In this document: positions 16,658 through 24,907 of the stretch, one piece after another
How positions within the stretch are numbered: the first letter of the stretch is position 1
How the letters are laid out: the number at the start of each line of letters is the position of its first letter
DNA from: QHXM01 sp963697975
GTDB lineage: Bacteria > Acidobacteriota > Blastocatellia > Pyrinomonadales > Pyrinomonadaceae
Length of the DNA stretch: 64,000 bases
Assembly (NCBI GenBank): GCA_963697975.1
Contig: OY969111.1
Coordinates: 1,984,001 to 2,048,000 of the forward strand
Reading direction: 5' to 3'
Notes under the pieces: model-generated
What the model was told of the DNA's origin: nothing
Seen by the model: only the letters and a program-made list of their open reading frames with translations
Databases searched by the model: none
Position numbers and translations under genes: made by a program

Positions 16658-18217
16658 ATGAGAGCCGAGCGGCTGAAAGAACAAGTTATTGAAGCCCGCG
16701 CTGTGAGCGTGCCCGGACGTGCGCCGCGTTGGGTGATTCCTGTCGTGAAGGCGGCGCTCGTGCTGGCTGACCTCGCGCTGGCCGCGCTCTCTTTCGCCGT
16801 AGCGTTTTACATACGTGAAGGCGAGACGGTCATCACTCGCTCCGTTGATGGAAGTCTCAGTTGGAGCGCGCAATTTGCTCCCTACGCGGCGCTGCTTCCC
16901 TTCGTCCTGCCGATTCGTCTGCTTGCGCTCTATTACCTAGACCTTTACAGGCTGCGCGGCGAGTTCTCCTTTGTCGAAGACGGCGTGCGCGTGTTCAAAG
17001 CAACCGCCATCGGAAGTTTGCTCATCGTCGCGGCAGCGTTTCTGTATCGCGGCGGTTTTGAGTATCGCGCCTTCTCATATGCGCGCTCAGTTTTCGTACT
17101 CGATTTCTTTCTAGCGCTCGCGACGTTCGGTCTGGTACGCCTGATGGTTCGCATGGGGCAGACGTTTGCGCGCCGACGCGACATCAATTTGATTCCAACG
17201 CTCGTCGTCGGGCGCGGGCCTGAAGCCGCGCTCTGCATCAGGGAGATGCGCGAGCGCCCAAGCCTCGGTTATCGCGTCATCGGGGTGGTCGAAAACGGAG
17301 TGATTGACGAGAGCGTGCCTCTGGAGTTTGAGGGTGTGCCGGTGGTCAGCGACATCAAGGGATTGCCGGATGCGATTCGTGAGTCGCGCGCCAACGAAGT
17401 GATTATCACCGACCCGGAAGTTTCAGGCGACTCGCTCTTTGACGTGATGATGCGCGTGGGTCGCCGTCGCGGGGTCGAGTTTAGAATCGCGCCGAGCCTC
17501 TTCAATTGCCTGCCGCGCAAGACGGAGATAGACCAGATCGGCGCGCTTCCGATGATTCGTCTCTTCCGCGAGCCATTGAGCGGCGGGGCGCGCATCATCA
17601 AGCGAGCCTCGGACATCATCATCGCTTCGATTGCCATCATTCTTCTCGCCCCGCTCTGGCTCATCATTGCGCTCGTCATCAAGCTCGATTCTCGCGGCGC
17701 AGTCTTCTACAAGCAGGAGCGCGTCGGGATGGACGGGCGCATCTTTCTCTTCTACAAGTTTCGCACGATGCGCGTGAATGCGGACGACGCGGCGCACAGG
17801 GAGTATCAACAGGAATACATCGCCGGACGCGCAGAGGCCATGCTGGTCGAAGGCGAGCGCCCCGCTTACAAATTGGTTGGTGATGCGCGCATCACGCGCG
17901 TGGGGCGCGTGTTGCGGCGTTTGAGCCTGGACGAGTTGCCGCAGTTATTGAATATCCTGCGCGGCGACATGAGCGTCGTCGGCCCGCGCCCACCCATCCC
18001 ATATGAGGTCGAAGCCTATCAACTCTGGCATCGCAAACGCCTCGACATGAAGCCGGGATTGACGGGACTCTGGCAGGTTTCGGGGCGCAACCGCCTGCCG
18101 TTTGACGAGATGGTCAGACTCGACCTTTTCTACATAGAGAACTGGTCGCTGCTGCTCGATCTGAAAATAATCTTGCGCACGCTGCCCGTGATGCTGCGCG
18201 GCGACGACGCGTATTAG
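16658..18217 (+). CDS. Undecaprenyl-phosphate sugar phosphotransferase (WcaJ-like polyprenyl glycosylphosphotransferase)
   Basis: 519 aa. Four to five N-terminal membrane helices (about 25-150) precede a Rossmann-like CoA-binding_3 region (NLIPTLVVGRGPEAALCIREM). The C-terminal bacterial sugar transferase domain has FYKQERVGMDGR, FYKFRTMRVNAD, LDELPQLLNILRGDMSVVGPRPP and KPGLTGLWQVSGRN. It starts repeat-unit assembly by moving a sugar-1-phosphate onto undecaprenyl phosphate at the cytoplasmic face. A key enzyme of the 3.6-21.8 kb glycan locus. Confidence 0.92.
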   Translation: MRAERLKEQVIEARAVSVPGRAPRWVIPVVKAALVLADLALAALSFAVAFYIREGETVITRSVDGSLSWSAQFAPYAALLPFVLPIRLLALYYLDLYRLRGEFSFVEDGVRVFKATAIGSLLIVAAAFLYRGGFEYRAFSYARSVFVLDFFLALATFGLVRLMVRMGQTFARRRDINLIPTLVVGRGPEAALCIREMRERPSLGYRVIGVVENGVIDESVPLEFEGVPVVSDIKGLPDAIRESRANEVIITDPEVSGDSLFDVMMRVGRRRGVEFRIAPSLFNCLPRKTEIDQIGALPMIRLFREPLSGGARIIKRASDIIIASIAIILLAPLWLIIALVIKLDSRGAVFYKQERVGMDGRIFLFYKFRTMRVNADDAAHREYQQEYIAGRAEAMLVEGERPAYKLVGDARITRVGRVLRRLSLDELPQLLNILRGDMSVVGPRPPIPYEVEAYQLWHRKRLDMKPGLTGLWQVSGRNRLPFDEMVRLDLFYIENWSLLLDLKIILRTLPVMLRGDDAY

Positions 18218-18220
18218 TCA

Positions 18221-18353
18221 ATTGCGGATTTAAGAAGCTGTTTGAAAAGTCCCGTCAGGGACGAAGGAACTCTGCTATTTTTCAAACTGCGTCTAAGAAT
18301 GCGGGCGTTTGTCTTTATCAATCCGCATTCCGCAATCCCAAATCCGCAATCGA
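18221..18353. repeat. Word-repeat hairpin (ATTGCGGATT) at the GNAT gene 3' end
   Basis: ATTGCGGATT at 18221-18230 faces inverted AATCCGCATTCCGCAAT... words at 18321-18353. The right part encodes the C-terminus (SIADLGLRNAD) and stop of the minus-strand acetyltransferase. Confidence 0.8.
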
Positions 18354-18917
18354 GTAGTCTTTTCTTTCCACCAGCCAACGAAACACTTCGCCTTCGTCCG
18401 GGTCTTCCGCCGTGCCCACGAATTTCATGCCCAATCTTTTCAGCACATTGATTGAAGCAGTACCGTCTTTGAGTGTGTGCGCCTGAACATTCATCACTTC
18501 CGGGTGCGAGAAAGCATAAGTGGCGAGTCCTCTTGCAGCTTCAGAGGCAAACCCGCGCCGCCTGTATTCGGGCACGATGGCGTAACCGATCTCCACCATT
18601 CCTTCTTTGTCGGGCTTACCCTTGTAGCCGCCTTCACCGATTAGCGCGCGGTCTTTCGCGTGAACGAACAGGTGATACCCCCATTCAGTTGCAGACGGGT
18701 CTGACTTGAGAAACTCGTGGACGCGAGGAACGGTCTCAGGAAACTCCGGCCAGGTGTCGGGAACTGTGATGCCCAGCATCCGTTCAAGCTCCTGCTTATC
18801 CCGCATGAAAGCCTCAAGGTGAGCAAGCTCGCACGGGATGATGCGAAGATTGGCTGTCTCTATGATCCGTTTGTTCGGTTGATTGGTCATTTTTGACTTG
18901 TTCCGAATTGAGAGCAT
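18318..18917 (-). CDS. GNAT acetyltransferase (RimJ/RimL type)
   Basis: 199 aa. It has the RimJ/L layout: N-terminal ANLRIIPCELAHLEAF, middle GEGGYKGKPDKEGMVEIGYAIVPEYRRRGFASEAARGL with the acetyl-CoA loop RRRGFA, and AHTLKDGTASINVLKRLGMKFVG. Its ATG overlaps the stop of the upstream peptidase gene (TAATG), implying translational coupling; an internal ATG at 18890 is the alternative. The C-terminal dozen residues come from a word-repeat. Confidence 0.88.
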   Translation of the reverse strand: MLSIRNKSKMTNQPNKRIIETANLRIIPCELAHLEAFMRDKQELERMLGITVPDTWPEFPETVPRVHEFLKSDPSATEWGYHLFVHAKDRALIGEGGYKGKPDKEGMVEIGYAIVPEYRRRGFASEAARGLATYAFSHPEVMNVQAHTLKDGTASINVLKRLGMKFVGTAEDPDEGEVFRWLVERKDYSIADLGLRNAD

Positions 18918-20173
18918 TACCGGTCGCTGATCCCGGCCAAAGCCAGTTCGAGCAGGATGATTTTCTTCGTCCCTTTGTAGAACGGCTCAATCTCGCACCA
19001 TTCGGTGAGAGCGTGCGAATCGCCGCACGGCCCCGCGCCGGTCGAGATGGAAGGAATCCCTACGCGCAGCGCGGCGCTGGAATTGTTCGAGCCTGTTTCC
19101 GTAATCGGAGGATTGATAAAGCCCATCGCCAGATGCACGGCCTCACTCATCCTGACCAGAGGCGAGTCGCGGTGGCCGGGAATCAACGCCGCTGGCGAGG
19201 CGGAGATCACGTCCGTCTTGATCGTCACCCCGGCGCGCGTTGCTTCCTCTCTGATAATCACCCCGATTTGTTTCTCAAGCTCACTGATGATCTCGTTGCT
19301 CGTCGAGCGCAAGTCGACCGTGAACCATGCGTCGGCGGCTTTCGCGTTGACGACTTCAGAGCCACCGAGCATTCCGACATTCAACTGCGACGGCGGATTG
19401 AGGGGCACTTCCAACTCGTAGAGGCGCGAGATGGCGCGCGCCAGCGGCAGCGTGGCCGAATAGGGCGGCGTGCGCGAGCGCGTGTGCCCGCCGGGGCCTA
19501 TGAAGTGATGGCGATACCAGTTGATGCCGATGCCGCCGTAAGTGAAACCTTCGTAGCCGCCGTCGAGCGCGACGTAGTAATCAAACTTGCCCTTGTTCTC
19601 TTTGACGTAATGCTCGGCTCCTGTAAGCCCGCGCTCTTCGTCAACGGTGAAGACGAAGACGAGATCGCCTTTCGTCTTGATGCGCGCCTCGTCGAGCGCG
19701 CGGATGCTGGCGAGCAGCGCCTCTATGTTGCGCGTGTCGTCGCCGATGCCGGGAGCATAAATACGGCCATCACGAACCTTCGCTTTAATCTTCAGCCCCG
19801 GCTGGAAAACCGTGTCCATGTGAGCGTCGAAGACGACTCTTGGGCCACCGCCCGTGCCACGCCTAACGGCGATGAGATTTCCGATTGAATCGTAGTGAAC
19901 GTCTTTCAGCTTCAATTTCTTCAAGAGCTTTTCAATGTGCTCGGCGCGTTCCCTTTCCTGACCCGAAGGCGCGTTGATCTCTGTAATCTCAATCCATTCA
20001 TCCAGGATGTCCTCGCGCTTCTTGTCTATGTAGGCGTAGGCCGCCACGACCTCTGGCCGGTTTTGCAGGCTTCTGACCTGTTCGAGATATTGCTCGGTCG
20101 TCTGGCTTTGCGCCAGCGTGTGGATGAGAACTAAAACGACAATGATCGTGAGAGTCCGGGTTGATTTACGCAT
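18917..20173 (-). CDS. Secreted M20-family metallopeptidase
   Basis: 418 aa with an N-terminal signal peptide (hydrophobic TIIVVLVLIHTLA, cut near AQSQ). Zinc ligands of the M20 fold are visible: FDAHMDTV (His118), GIGDDTRN (Asp145/146), VDEERGLTG (catalytic Glu179, Glu180), ALDGGYEG (Asp204) and a late GDSHALTEW His. The middle insert is the dimerisation domain. Tripeptidase/carboxypeptidase-like; the substrate is unknown. It is translationally coupled to the acetyltransferase and opposite to the glycan genes. Confidence 0.88.
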   Translation of the reverse strand: MRKSTRTLTIIVVLVLIHTLAQSQTTEQYLEQVRSLQNRPEVVAAYAYIDKKREDILDEWIEITEINAPSGQERERAEHIEKLLKKLKLKDVHYDSIGNLIAVRRGTGGGPRVVFDAHMDTVFQPGLKIKAKVRDGRIYAPGIGDDTRNIEALLASIRALDEARIKTKGDLVFVFTVDEERGLTGAEHYVKENKGKFDYYVALDGGYEGFTYGGIGINWYRHHFIGPGGHTRSRTPPYSATLPLARAISRLYELEVPLNPPSQLNVGMLGGSEVVNAKAADAWFTVDLRSTSNEIISELEKQIGVIIREEATRAGVTIKTDVISASPAALIPGHRDSPLVRMSEAVHLAMGFINPPITETGSNNSSAALRVGIPSISTGAGPCGDSHALTEWCEIEPFYKGTKKIILLELALAGISDR

Positions 20174-20239
20174 GCTCTTTTCCTGTCAGTCGAATATAAT
20201 CCGCCGGACATTCTAACCCGAAACGAACCATTGCAAGGC

Positions 20240-21823
20240 ATGGATTCAACTACACCTGAGACCGATGGGAGCGCGCCGCCCGCGAGTGAAGCGCGTGCTG
20301 TGAGCAAGATTGGGGCAGGGCTTGATCGTGCAATAATTTTCTGGTTGTTCGCGTTTGCCATCTTCGCTCCGCACTCGATTGCCGGAGCGCAGACCGCATG
20401 GCTGTGCGGCCTGTCGCTGTGGGCCGCTCGTTTCCTCTTTCGTCCGCGCCCGCGCCTGCCCCGAACGCCGATTGATTACGCGTTGCTGGGCTTCTTCATC
20501 CTGACAATTATCTCTTCGCTCTTCTCTTACGACATGAGCGTTTCAATCGGCAAGCTGCGCGCCGCGAGCCTCTTCACCATCGTTTATCTCGTCGCCGCGA
20601 ACGTCTCGTCTAAGCGCGTGCTGCGCCTGCTTGCTCTCACGCTCATCGCGTCGTGCATGGTCAATGTCTTTTACACGCTGGGCGAACGCGCCGTTGGGCG
20701 CGGGGTAAGAATCGAAGGAGTGGCAACCAACAGTCCGCTCAAAGCTGCCATCTTCGTCCGCGAAGATAAGACGGAAGACCCGACGCCCATCCAAAGCGGC
20801 GATATATTGCTCGAAGTTGACGGGCGGCCTCTTCGCAGCCCTGAAGAGTTGGTCAACGCTCTGGAGGGCTTGAGCGCTGGCTCAAGCCCTGTCGATCCGG
20901 ATTTCGCGCTGGTGAAGATTTACCGCGTCGAGTGGACACCCCTGTTGAAAGTTCCGCGCTGGCGATCGCCCGCGGGAGCGACGGCGCTGGAGAAACTGGG
21001 CGTGACGAGTTGGTCGCGCGGTCGCGAATGGCGCGCCGCAGGGTTTTATGGCCACTACACGACCTACGCGGAGACGCTTCAGCTAATCGCCTCCCTCGCG
21101 CTCGGCCTGTTCATCGCGCTCCGAAGCAAGCGCGGGCTTAGAGGAGCGCTCCTGCTGCTGGCGATCATTGGATTGGGAGGCGCGCTGCTCTTGACGGTGA
21201 CGCGCGCTTCGTGGCTCGCGTTTCTGCTTTCGGCGTTTGTCATCGTGCTGGCGGGCACGAGTCGTCGCACTGCAATCATAGTCGCAGCCTGCGCGCTGCC
21301 CGTCATTCTCGCGGGGCTGTTCGTACTGCAACGGCAGCGCAACGTCGGGTTCTACGACCAGCAGGATCAATCCATCACTTGGCGCGAGACGGTCTGGCGC
21401 GAAGGATTCGATTTACTCAGGAGCAAGCCGCGCCACCTGCTAATCGGCGTCGGGATGGATTCGATTAAAAACCACTGGCGAGAGTGGGGCTTGTTCGACA
21501 ACGGGCGGATTCCCGTCGGGCACATGCACTCGACGCCATTGCAACTGGCAGTTGAGAGAGGAATCCCGGCACTCCTCTTCTGGATTGCTTTTATTATAGT
21601 TTATGCCTTGATGCTGCTCCGTCTTTCACGAAGCAGGAAGGTAGATGATTGGATTGAGCGTGGCGTCGTGCTTGGCGCGCTGGGCGGACTGGTTGGATTC
21701 GTCGCCAGCGGGATGGTTCACTACAACTTCGGCGATTCGGAAGTGGTGATGATTTTTTACTTCATCGTGGGATTGAGCCTCCTGGTGGAAGGGGAGACGA
21801 GAAGCAAAGCATCTCTCCGATAG
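20240..21823 (+). CDS. O-antigen ligase-like membrane protein with PDZ-like insert
   Basis: 527 aa, about ten to twelve membrane helices. The Wzy_C/WaaL-type core is seen in RASWLAFLLSAFVIVL and LLIGVGMDSIKNHW...GHMHSTPLQLAVERG, where His-rich periplasmic residues precede an 'E-x-G'. Residues ~155-240 form a soluble insert, RIEGVATNSPLKAAIF...IQSGDILLEVDGRPLRSPEEL, which reads like a PDZ peptide-binding domain placed in a periplasmic loop. ATG 20240 is preferred over TTG 20231. It likely joins the finished glycan to an acceptor (inference). Confidence 0.8.
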   Translation: MDSTTPETDGSAPPASEARAVSKIGAGLDRAIIFWLFAFAIFAPHSIAGAQTAWLCGLSLWAARFLFRPRPRLPRTPIDYALLGFFILTIISSLFSYDMSVSIGKLRAASLFTIVYLVAANVSSKRVLRLLALTLIASCMVNVFYTLGERAVGRGVRIEGVATNSPLKAAIFVREDKTEDPTPIQSGDILLEVDGRPLRSPEELVNALEGLSAGSSPVDPDFALVKIYRVEWTPLLKVPRWRSPAGATALEKLGVTSWSRGREWRAAGFYGHYTTYAETLQLIASLALGLFIALRSKRGLRGALLLLAIIGLGGALLLTVTRASWLAFLLSAFVIVLAGTSRRTAIIVAACALPVILAGLFVLQRQRNVGFYDQQDQSITWRETVWREGFDLLRSKPRHLLIGVGMDSIKNHWREWGLFDNGRIPVGHMHSTPLQLAVERGIPALLFWIAFIIVYALMLLRLSRSRKVDDWIERGVVLGALGGLVGFVASGMVHYNFGDSEVVMIFYFIVGLSLLVEGETRSKASLR

Positions 21824-21842
21824 AGAGATAGAAATATAAAAA

Positions 21843-21881
21843 AAGCGGGTGGAGTTGATTCAAGCTCCACCCGCTTCTTTT
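21843..21881. terminator. Bidirectional rho-independent terminator
   Basis: A 12-bp perfect stem (AAGCGGGTGGAG at 21843-21854 with CTCCACCCGCTT at 21865-21876), a 10-base loop, a T-run on the + side and an A-run before the stem. It separates the convergent O-antigen ligase and subtilase genes. Confidence 0.93.
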
Positions 21882-21902
21882 TGTTTGTTGAGTCCTACAG
21901 TA

Positions 21903-22452
21903 TTAGTCGCCGACCACAACGCCATCGCTCAGGATGATGCCATCGCCGACCACAACGCCATCGCTCAGGATGATACCGTCGCTCAGGATGATGCCATCAC
22001 TCAGGATGATGCCGTCGCTTAAGATGATGCCATCACTCAGGATGATACCGTCCATCAGGATGATACCGTCCATCAGGATGATGCCATCTTTGTAGAAGTG
22101 GCCGTCGCTCAGGATGATGCCATCACTCAAGATGATGCCATCGCTCATGAGGTGGCCGTCGCTGAGGATGATCCCGTCGGATTTCATCATGCCATCACTC
22201 AGGATGATGCCATCGCTTAAGATGATGCCGTCGCTCAGGATGATACCGTCGCTCAGGATGATGCCACCGCTCAGAACCAAGCGGTCGCCCTTCACCATCA
22301 TGCCGTCGCTCAGGATGATGCCATCACTCAAGATGATGCCATCGCTCATGAGGTGGCCGTCGCTGAGGATGATCCCGTCGCCGCTCACGAGGCCATCGCT
22401 GAGGATGATGCCATCGCTGAGGATAATGCCGTCGCTCAGGATGATGCCGTTG
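21903..22452 (-). repeat. 18-bp tandem repeat encoding DGIILS units
   Basis: About 30 units of 18 bp. On the + strand they read CTCAGGATGATGCCATCG and near variants. Synonymous variation (atg/ata, cca/ccg) alternates between units while the amino acids stay constant, which indicates selection on the protein. Confidence 0.95.
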
Positions 22453-24074
22453 GTCAACACCGGGCGGTTGGCGAAGACCACGCCGTGAGAGTAGAGGACG
22501 TTCTTGCTGGCCGGAACAGTCTCGCCACCGATTGAGAACGACTTGCTCAGGTCCTTAAGGGAAGTCTTTTTGTCGAAGATTTTCTCGCCAGCTTTGAGTT
22601 TGTCGGCGTTCTTAACAACGGCGCGCGCCATTTCGACTGCGCCAGCGACGTTGACCAGGCCTGCGCCCTGCGTGAAGGCCGTCTGGCCTTTGTTGGTGTA
22701 GGTCGCGCCGGGCAGCCGCTGCGAAGTGCGCGTCAGGAGAGCTTTGACGAGCGCGGGGGTGAGGGAGTTGTTTTCTTCGAGCATCAGAGCGACCGTGCCT
22801 GCGATGACCGGAGCGGCGAAGGACGTGCCCGAAATGTTGAAATAAACGTTGCGTAAGGAGTTTGAGGCAACCGGTTGAACGATGCGCTCCGGATACTGGT
22901 TGGCCAGCGTCGGATTCGGCACCTGCGACAGAGGGACATTGACTTTCCTGCCCGGCGCAACGATGTCCGGCTTCACGAGATGATCGAAGCGCGTGTAGCC
23001 TTTGGACGAGAAGGAAGCAACCGTGTCGTCAGAGCGCTTGGCTGTTCCGTGTGTGTCCGTGGCACCGACCGTGATTGCGTAGGGGCTGTTGCCGGGGCTG
23101 CTGATTGTGCCGTAGGCCATCTGGTAGATGGGCGAGCCGTCTGCGTTGGTGCCGATGATCTCTTCCGTGCGACCCATGTTACCGGCGCTCGTCACGACGA
23201 CGATGCCTGCGCGAACGGCGCGCTCGACAGCTTTGCAGAGCGGGTCCGTGTGGAAGGATTCGCGCACAGGAGCGCCGAGGCTCATGTTGATGACGCGGAT
23301 GTTGAGTTTCTTGCTGTTCTGAATCGTCCAGTTGAGACCGGCCAGCACGTTGCTGGTGAGTCCCGCGCCATTTTCGTCAAGCACGCGAACGTCAATGATG
23401 TCAGCGCCGGTGGCGACGCCTGCGTAGTCGGCTGCATAACCTTTGGAGGCTGCACCGTTGCCAGCCGCGACACCAGCCACGCCCGTGCCGTGACCGTCGG
23501 CGTCACCTTTTTTCGCGCTGCCGGAGAAATCAACCGAAGCGACGACGCGCGACTTGTTGTTCTTGCCTGCGAAGTCAGGGTGATTGGCACTGACGCCGCT
23601 GTCGAGGATGGCGATGCCGACGCCTTTGCCCGTCAGCCCCGTTGCGCCCTTCGCGCCGGTCTGCACCTGCGTTGCGCCGATGGCATCGTTGGTCAGGTTG
23701 GCTGCTGCGCCTTTGACCGGGCGATCCGGCGAGACGTATTCAACGTCGCTACGCAGGGCAAGTGAGGCAACCTGGTTGACCGGAACGTCTGCCACCACCG
23801 TATCGAGTTCGGTGTAGCCAGCGCGCTTGCTGCCGCGAGCGCCAGCGATGGCGTTGTCATGCGCTGCCGAGGGTTGACCTTTGGTTTGGATTAACACGCG
23901 AACAGTCGCCGTTGAGTTGCTGGCGATGTCGAATTCGGGGGCGAGCTTTTTGAACCGGCGTCCCTGTTGGCCGTTGTTCTTTTGTTTTGCCGGTGCTGCG
24001 AACACGGCAAGGGGGGCAAGAGAGACAAGAACCAAGCTGATTAGGCTTAAGCAAGCTGTGATGCGTCGAAGCAT
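21903..24074 (-). CDS. Secreted S8 serine peptidase (subtilase) with DGIILS hexapeptide-repeat tail
   Basis: 723 aa. A signal peptide (about 1-26, ending VFAAPAK) precedes an I9-like propeptide (about 55-125). The catalytic domain has Asp158 (AILDSGV), His195 (DADGHGTGVAG), Asn299 (TSAGN) and Ser418 (ISGTSFAAPV). From ~542 to the end the protein is an almost pure DGIILS repeat with variants (HLMSDG, MMKSDG, VVVGDG, ILMDG). AAGGAGAAAATC precedes the ATG at 24074; an open frame extends 50 codons upstream but lacks this RBS and the signal peptide position. An exported protease whose tail may form a beta-solenoid anchor (inference). Confidence 0.9.
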   Translation of the reverse strand: MLRRITACLSLISLVLVSLAPLAVFAAPAKQKNNGQQGRRFKKLAPEFDIASNSTATVRVLIQTKGQPSAAHDNAIAGARGSKRAGYTELDTVVADVPVNQVASLALRSDVEYVSPDRPVKGAAANLTNDAIGATQVQTGAKGATGLTGKGVGIAILDSGVSANHPDFAGKNNKSRVVASVDFSGSAKKGDADGHGTGVAGVAAGNGAASKGYAADYAGVATGADIIDVRVLDENGAGLTSNVLAGLNWTIQNSKKLNIRVINMSLGAPVRESFHTDPLCKAVERAVRAGIVVVTSAGNMGRTEEIIGTNADGSPIYQMAYGTISSPGNSPYAITVGATDTHGTAKRSDDTVASFSSKGYTRFDHLVKPDIVAPGRKVNVPLSQVPNPTLANQYPERIVQPVASNSLRNVYFNISGTSFAAPVIAGTVALMLEENNSLTPALVKALLTRTSQRLPGATYTNKGQTAFTQGAGLVNVAGAVEMARAVVKNADKLKAGEKIFDKKTSLKDLSKSFSIGGETVPASKNVLYSHGVVFANRPVLTNGIILSDGIILSDGIILSDGLVSGDGIILSDGHLMSDGIILSDGIILSDGMMVKGDRLVLSGGIILSDGIILSDGIILSDGIILSDGMMKSDGIILSDGHLMSDGIILSDGIILSDGHFYKDGIILMDGIILMDGIILSDGIILSDGIILSDGIILSDGIILSDGVVVGDGIILSDGVVVGD

Positions 24075-24712
24075 GATTTTCTCCTTCAAACGTTTCGTAG
24101 TGCCTAACCGTGGAAGCCGCGCTAAGCGAGGGTAATCGGCACGAAGTAAAATTTTAAGATTTTCAATAAGACCAGATCGCTGACAGGATGTCGGGGGCTT
24201 TGAGGAGCGCCCTGACAGGCTCAAGAATTAGGCCGCTTCCTTCCTGATACCAGCTTTCCTATCAACGATCTGCCACTTCTCTTTACAAGCCCCGTGCCAC
24301 ATGGGGAAGGATACTTGCAACCAGACTTAAGTCGAATTATTTATCCACTTGCACGGCTTAGGGCAACCCGCGCCTGATAGCCCCTGACGAGGCCCGAAAA
24401 TGGATAGCAGGTATCCATTAAAGCGAAGGACGCGCGGCTTTCGGAGGTTTTATGGGGGATTGCTGAGGATTACTGCGGGATTGGCAAACTGGATGAAAGT
24501 GCATACCAAGTTACCACTGTATATCTCGTAGCCACACTTCGGGCTTTGCCTAACAGAACGCTTTTGCCCAACAGAACAGGTGCTTGCCCAACGATTAATT
24601 TTCCTCTTGTGGAAAAGTAAGGCGGGGCGTGTCAGGGTTTCCCAAGACATCGCCCCGCCACTTCCCTCTTCGGACTCTCTCTTTACAGGCTCTTTCGCGG
24701 CAGCCTTCTGGC
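24075..24712. other. Intergenic region upstream of the subtilase
   Basis: No gene supported. A weak GC hairpin (CCCCGTG cca CATGGGG) lies near 24285. The promoter of the minus-strand subtilase should lie in 24080-24300, but I cannot point to -35/-10 boxes with confidence. Confidence 0.5.
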
Positions 24713-24907
24713 TTAACAGGGGTATTCGTGGCAGCTTATGTCATCCCAGCAGCAACGGACAATGCAAACCCCATCCCACATTTCACGCACGCAATACCAC
24801 ACACCGTTCGTAGCCGACGCGGGAGCGGCTTGATTGGCGGGCGGGGCGACCCCCAGTGTGACCAGACATCCCACCATCAAAGCCAATACGGATAGTCGTC
24901 TCTTCAT
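24713..24907 (-). CDS. Small secreted six-cysteine peptide
   Basis: 64 aa. MKRRLSVLALMVGCLVTLGV is a classical Sec signal (KRR, then a hydrophobic core), with likely cleavage after ...APASA. The mature ~32 residues contain six Cys in YC, VC, RCC, SC and a terminal PC, plus three Trp. The ATG at 24907 is preceded by a near-perfect Shine-Dalgarno (TAAGGAGGTGAG), strong evidence that it is expressed. I do not recognise the family; a disulfide-rich secreted peptide (toxin, bacteriocin-like or structural) is possible. Confidence 0.65.
   Translation of the reverse strand: MKRRLSVLALMVGCLVTLGVAPPANQAAPASATNGVWYCVREMWDGVCIVRCCWDDISCHEYPC

Noticed and set aside
18893..19888. Long + strand frame of 331 codons
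   Set aside because: It is antisense to the M20 peptidase, which has a signal peptide and all metal ligands; the + frame shows no family features.
21903..22460. CRISPR-like array of short direct repeats
   Set aside because: The repeats are tandem 18-bp units without unique spacers, in frame at the end of the subtilase gene and encoding DGIILS.
22875..23765. Long + strand frame of 296 codons
   Set aside because: Antisense to the catalytic domain of the subtilase.
23910..24224. Earlier start of the subtilase at 24224
   Set aside because: The ATG at 24074 has AAGGAGAAAATC and is followed directly by a Sec signal peptide; a 50-residue extension would bury it.
24225..24450. Riboswitch in the subtilase leader
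   Set aside because: I looked for conserved riboswitch cores (including c-di-GMP types) and found none that I could defend.
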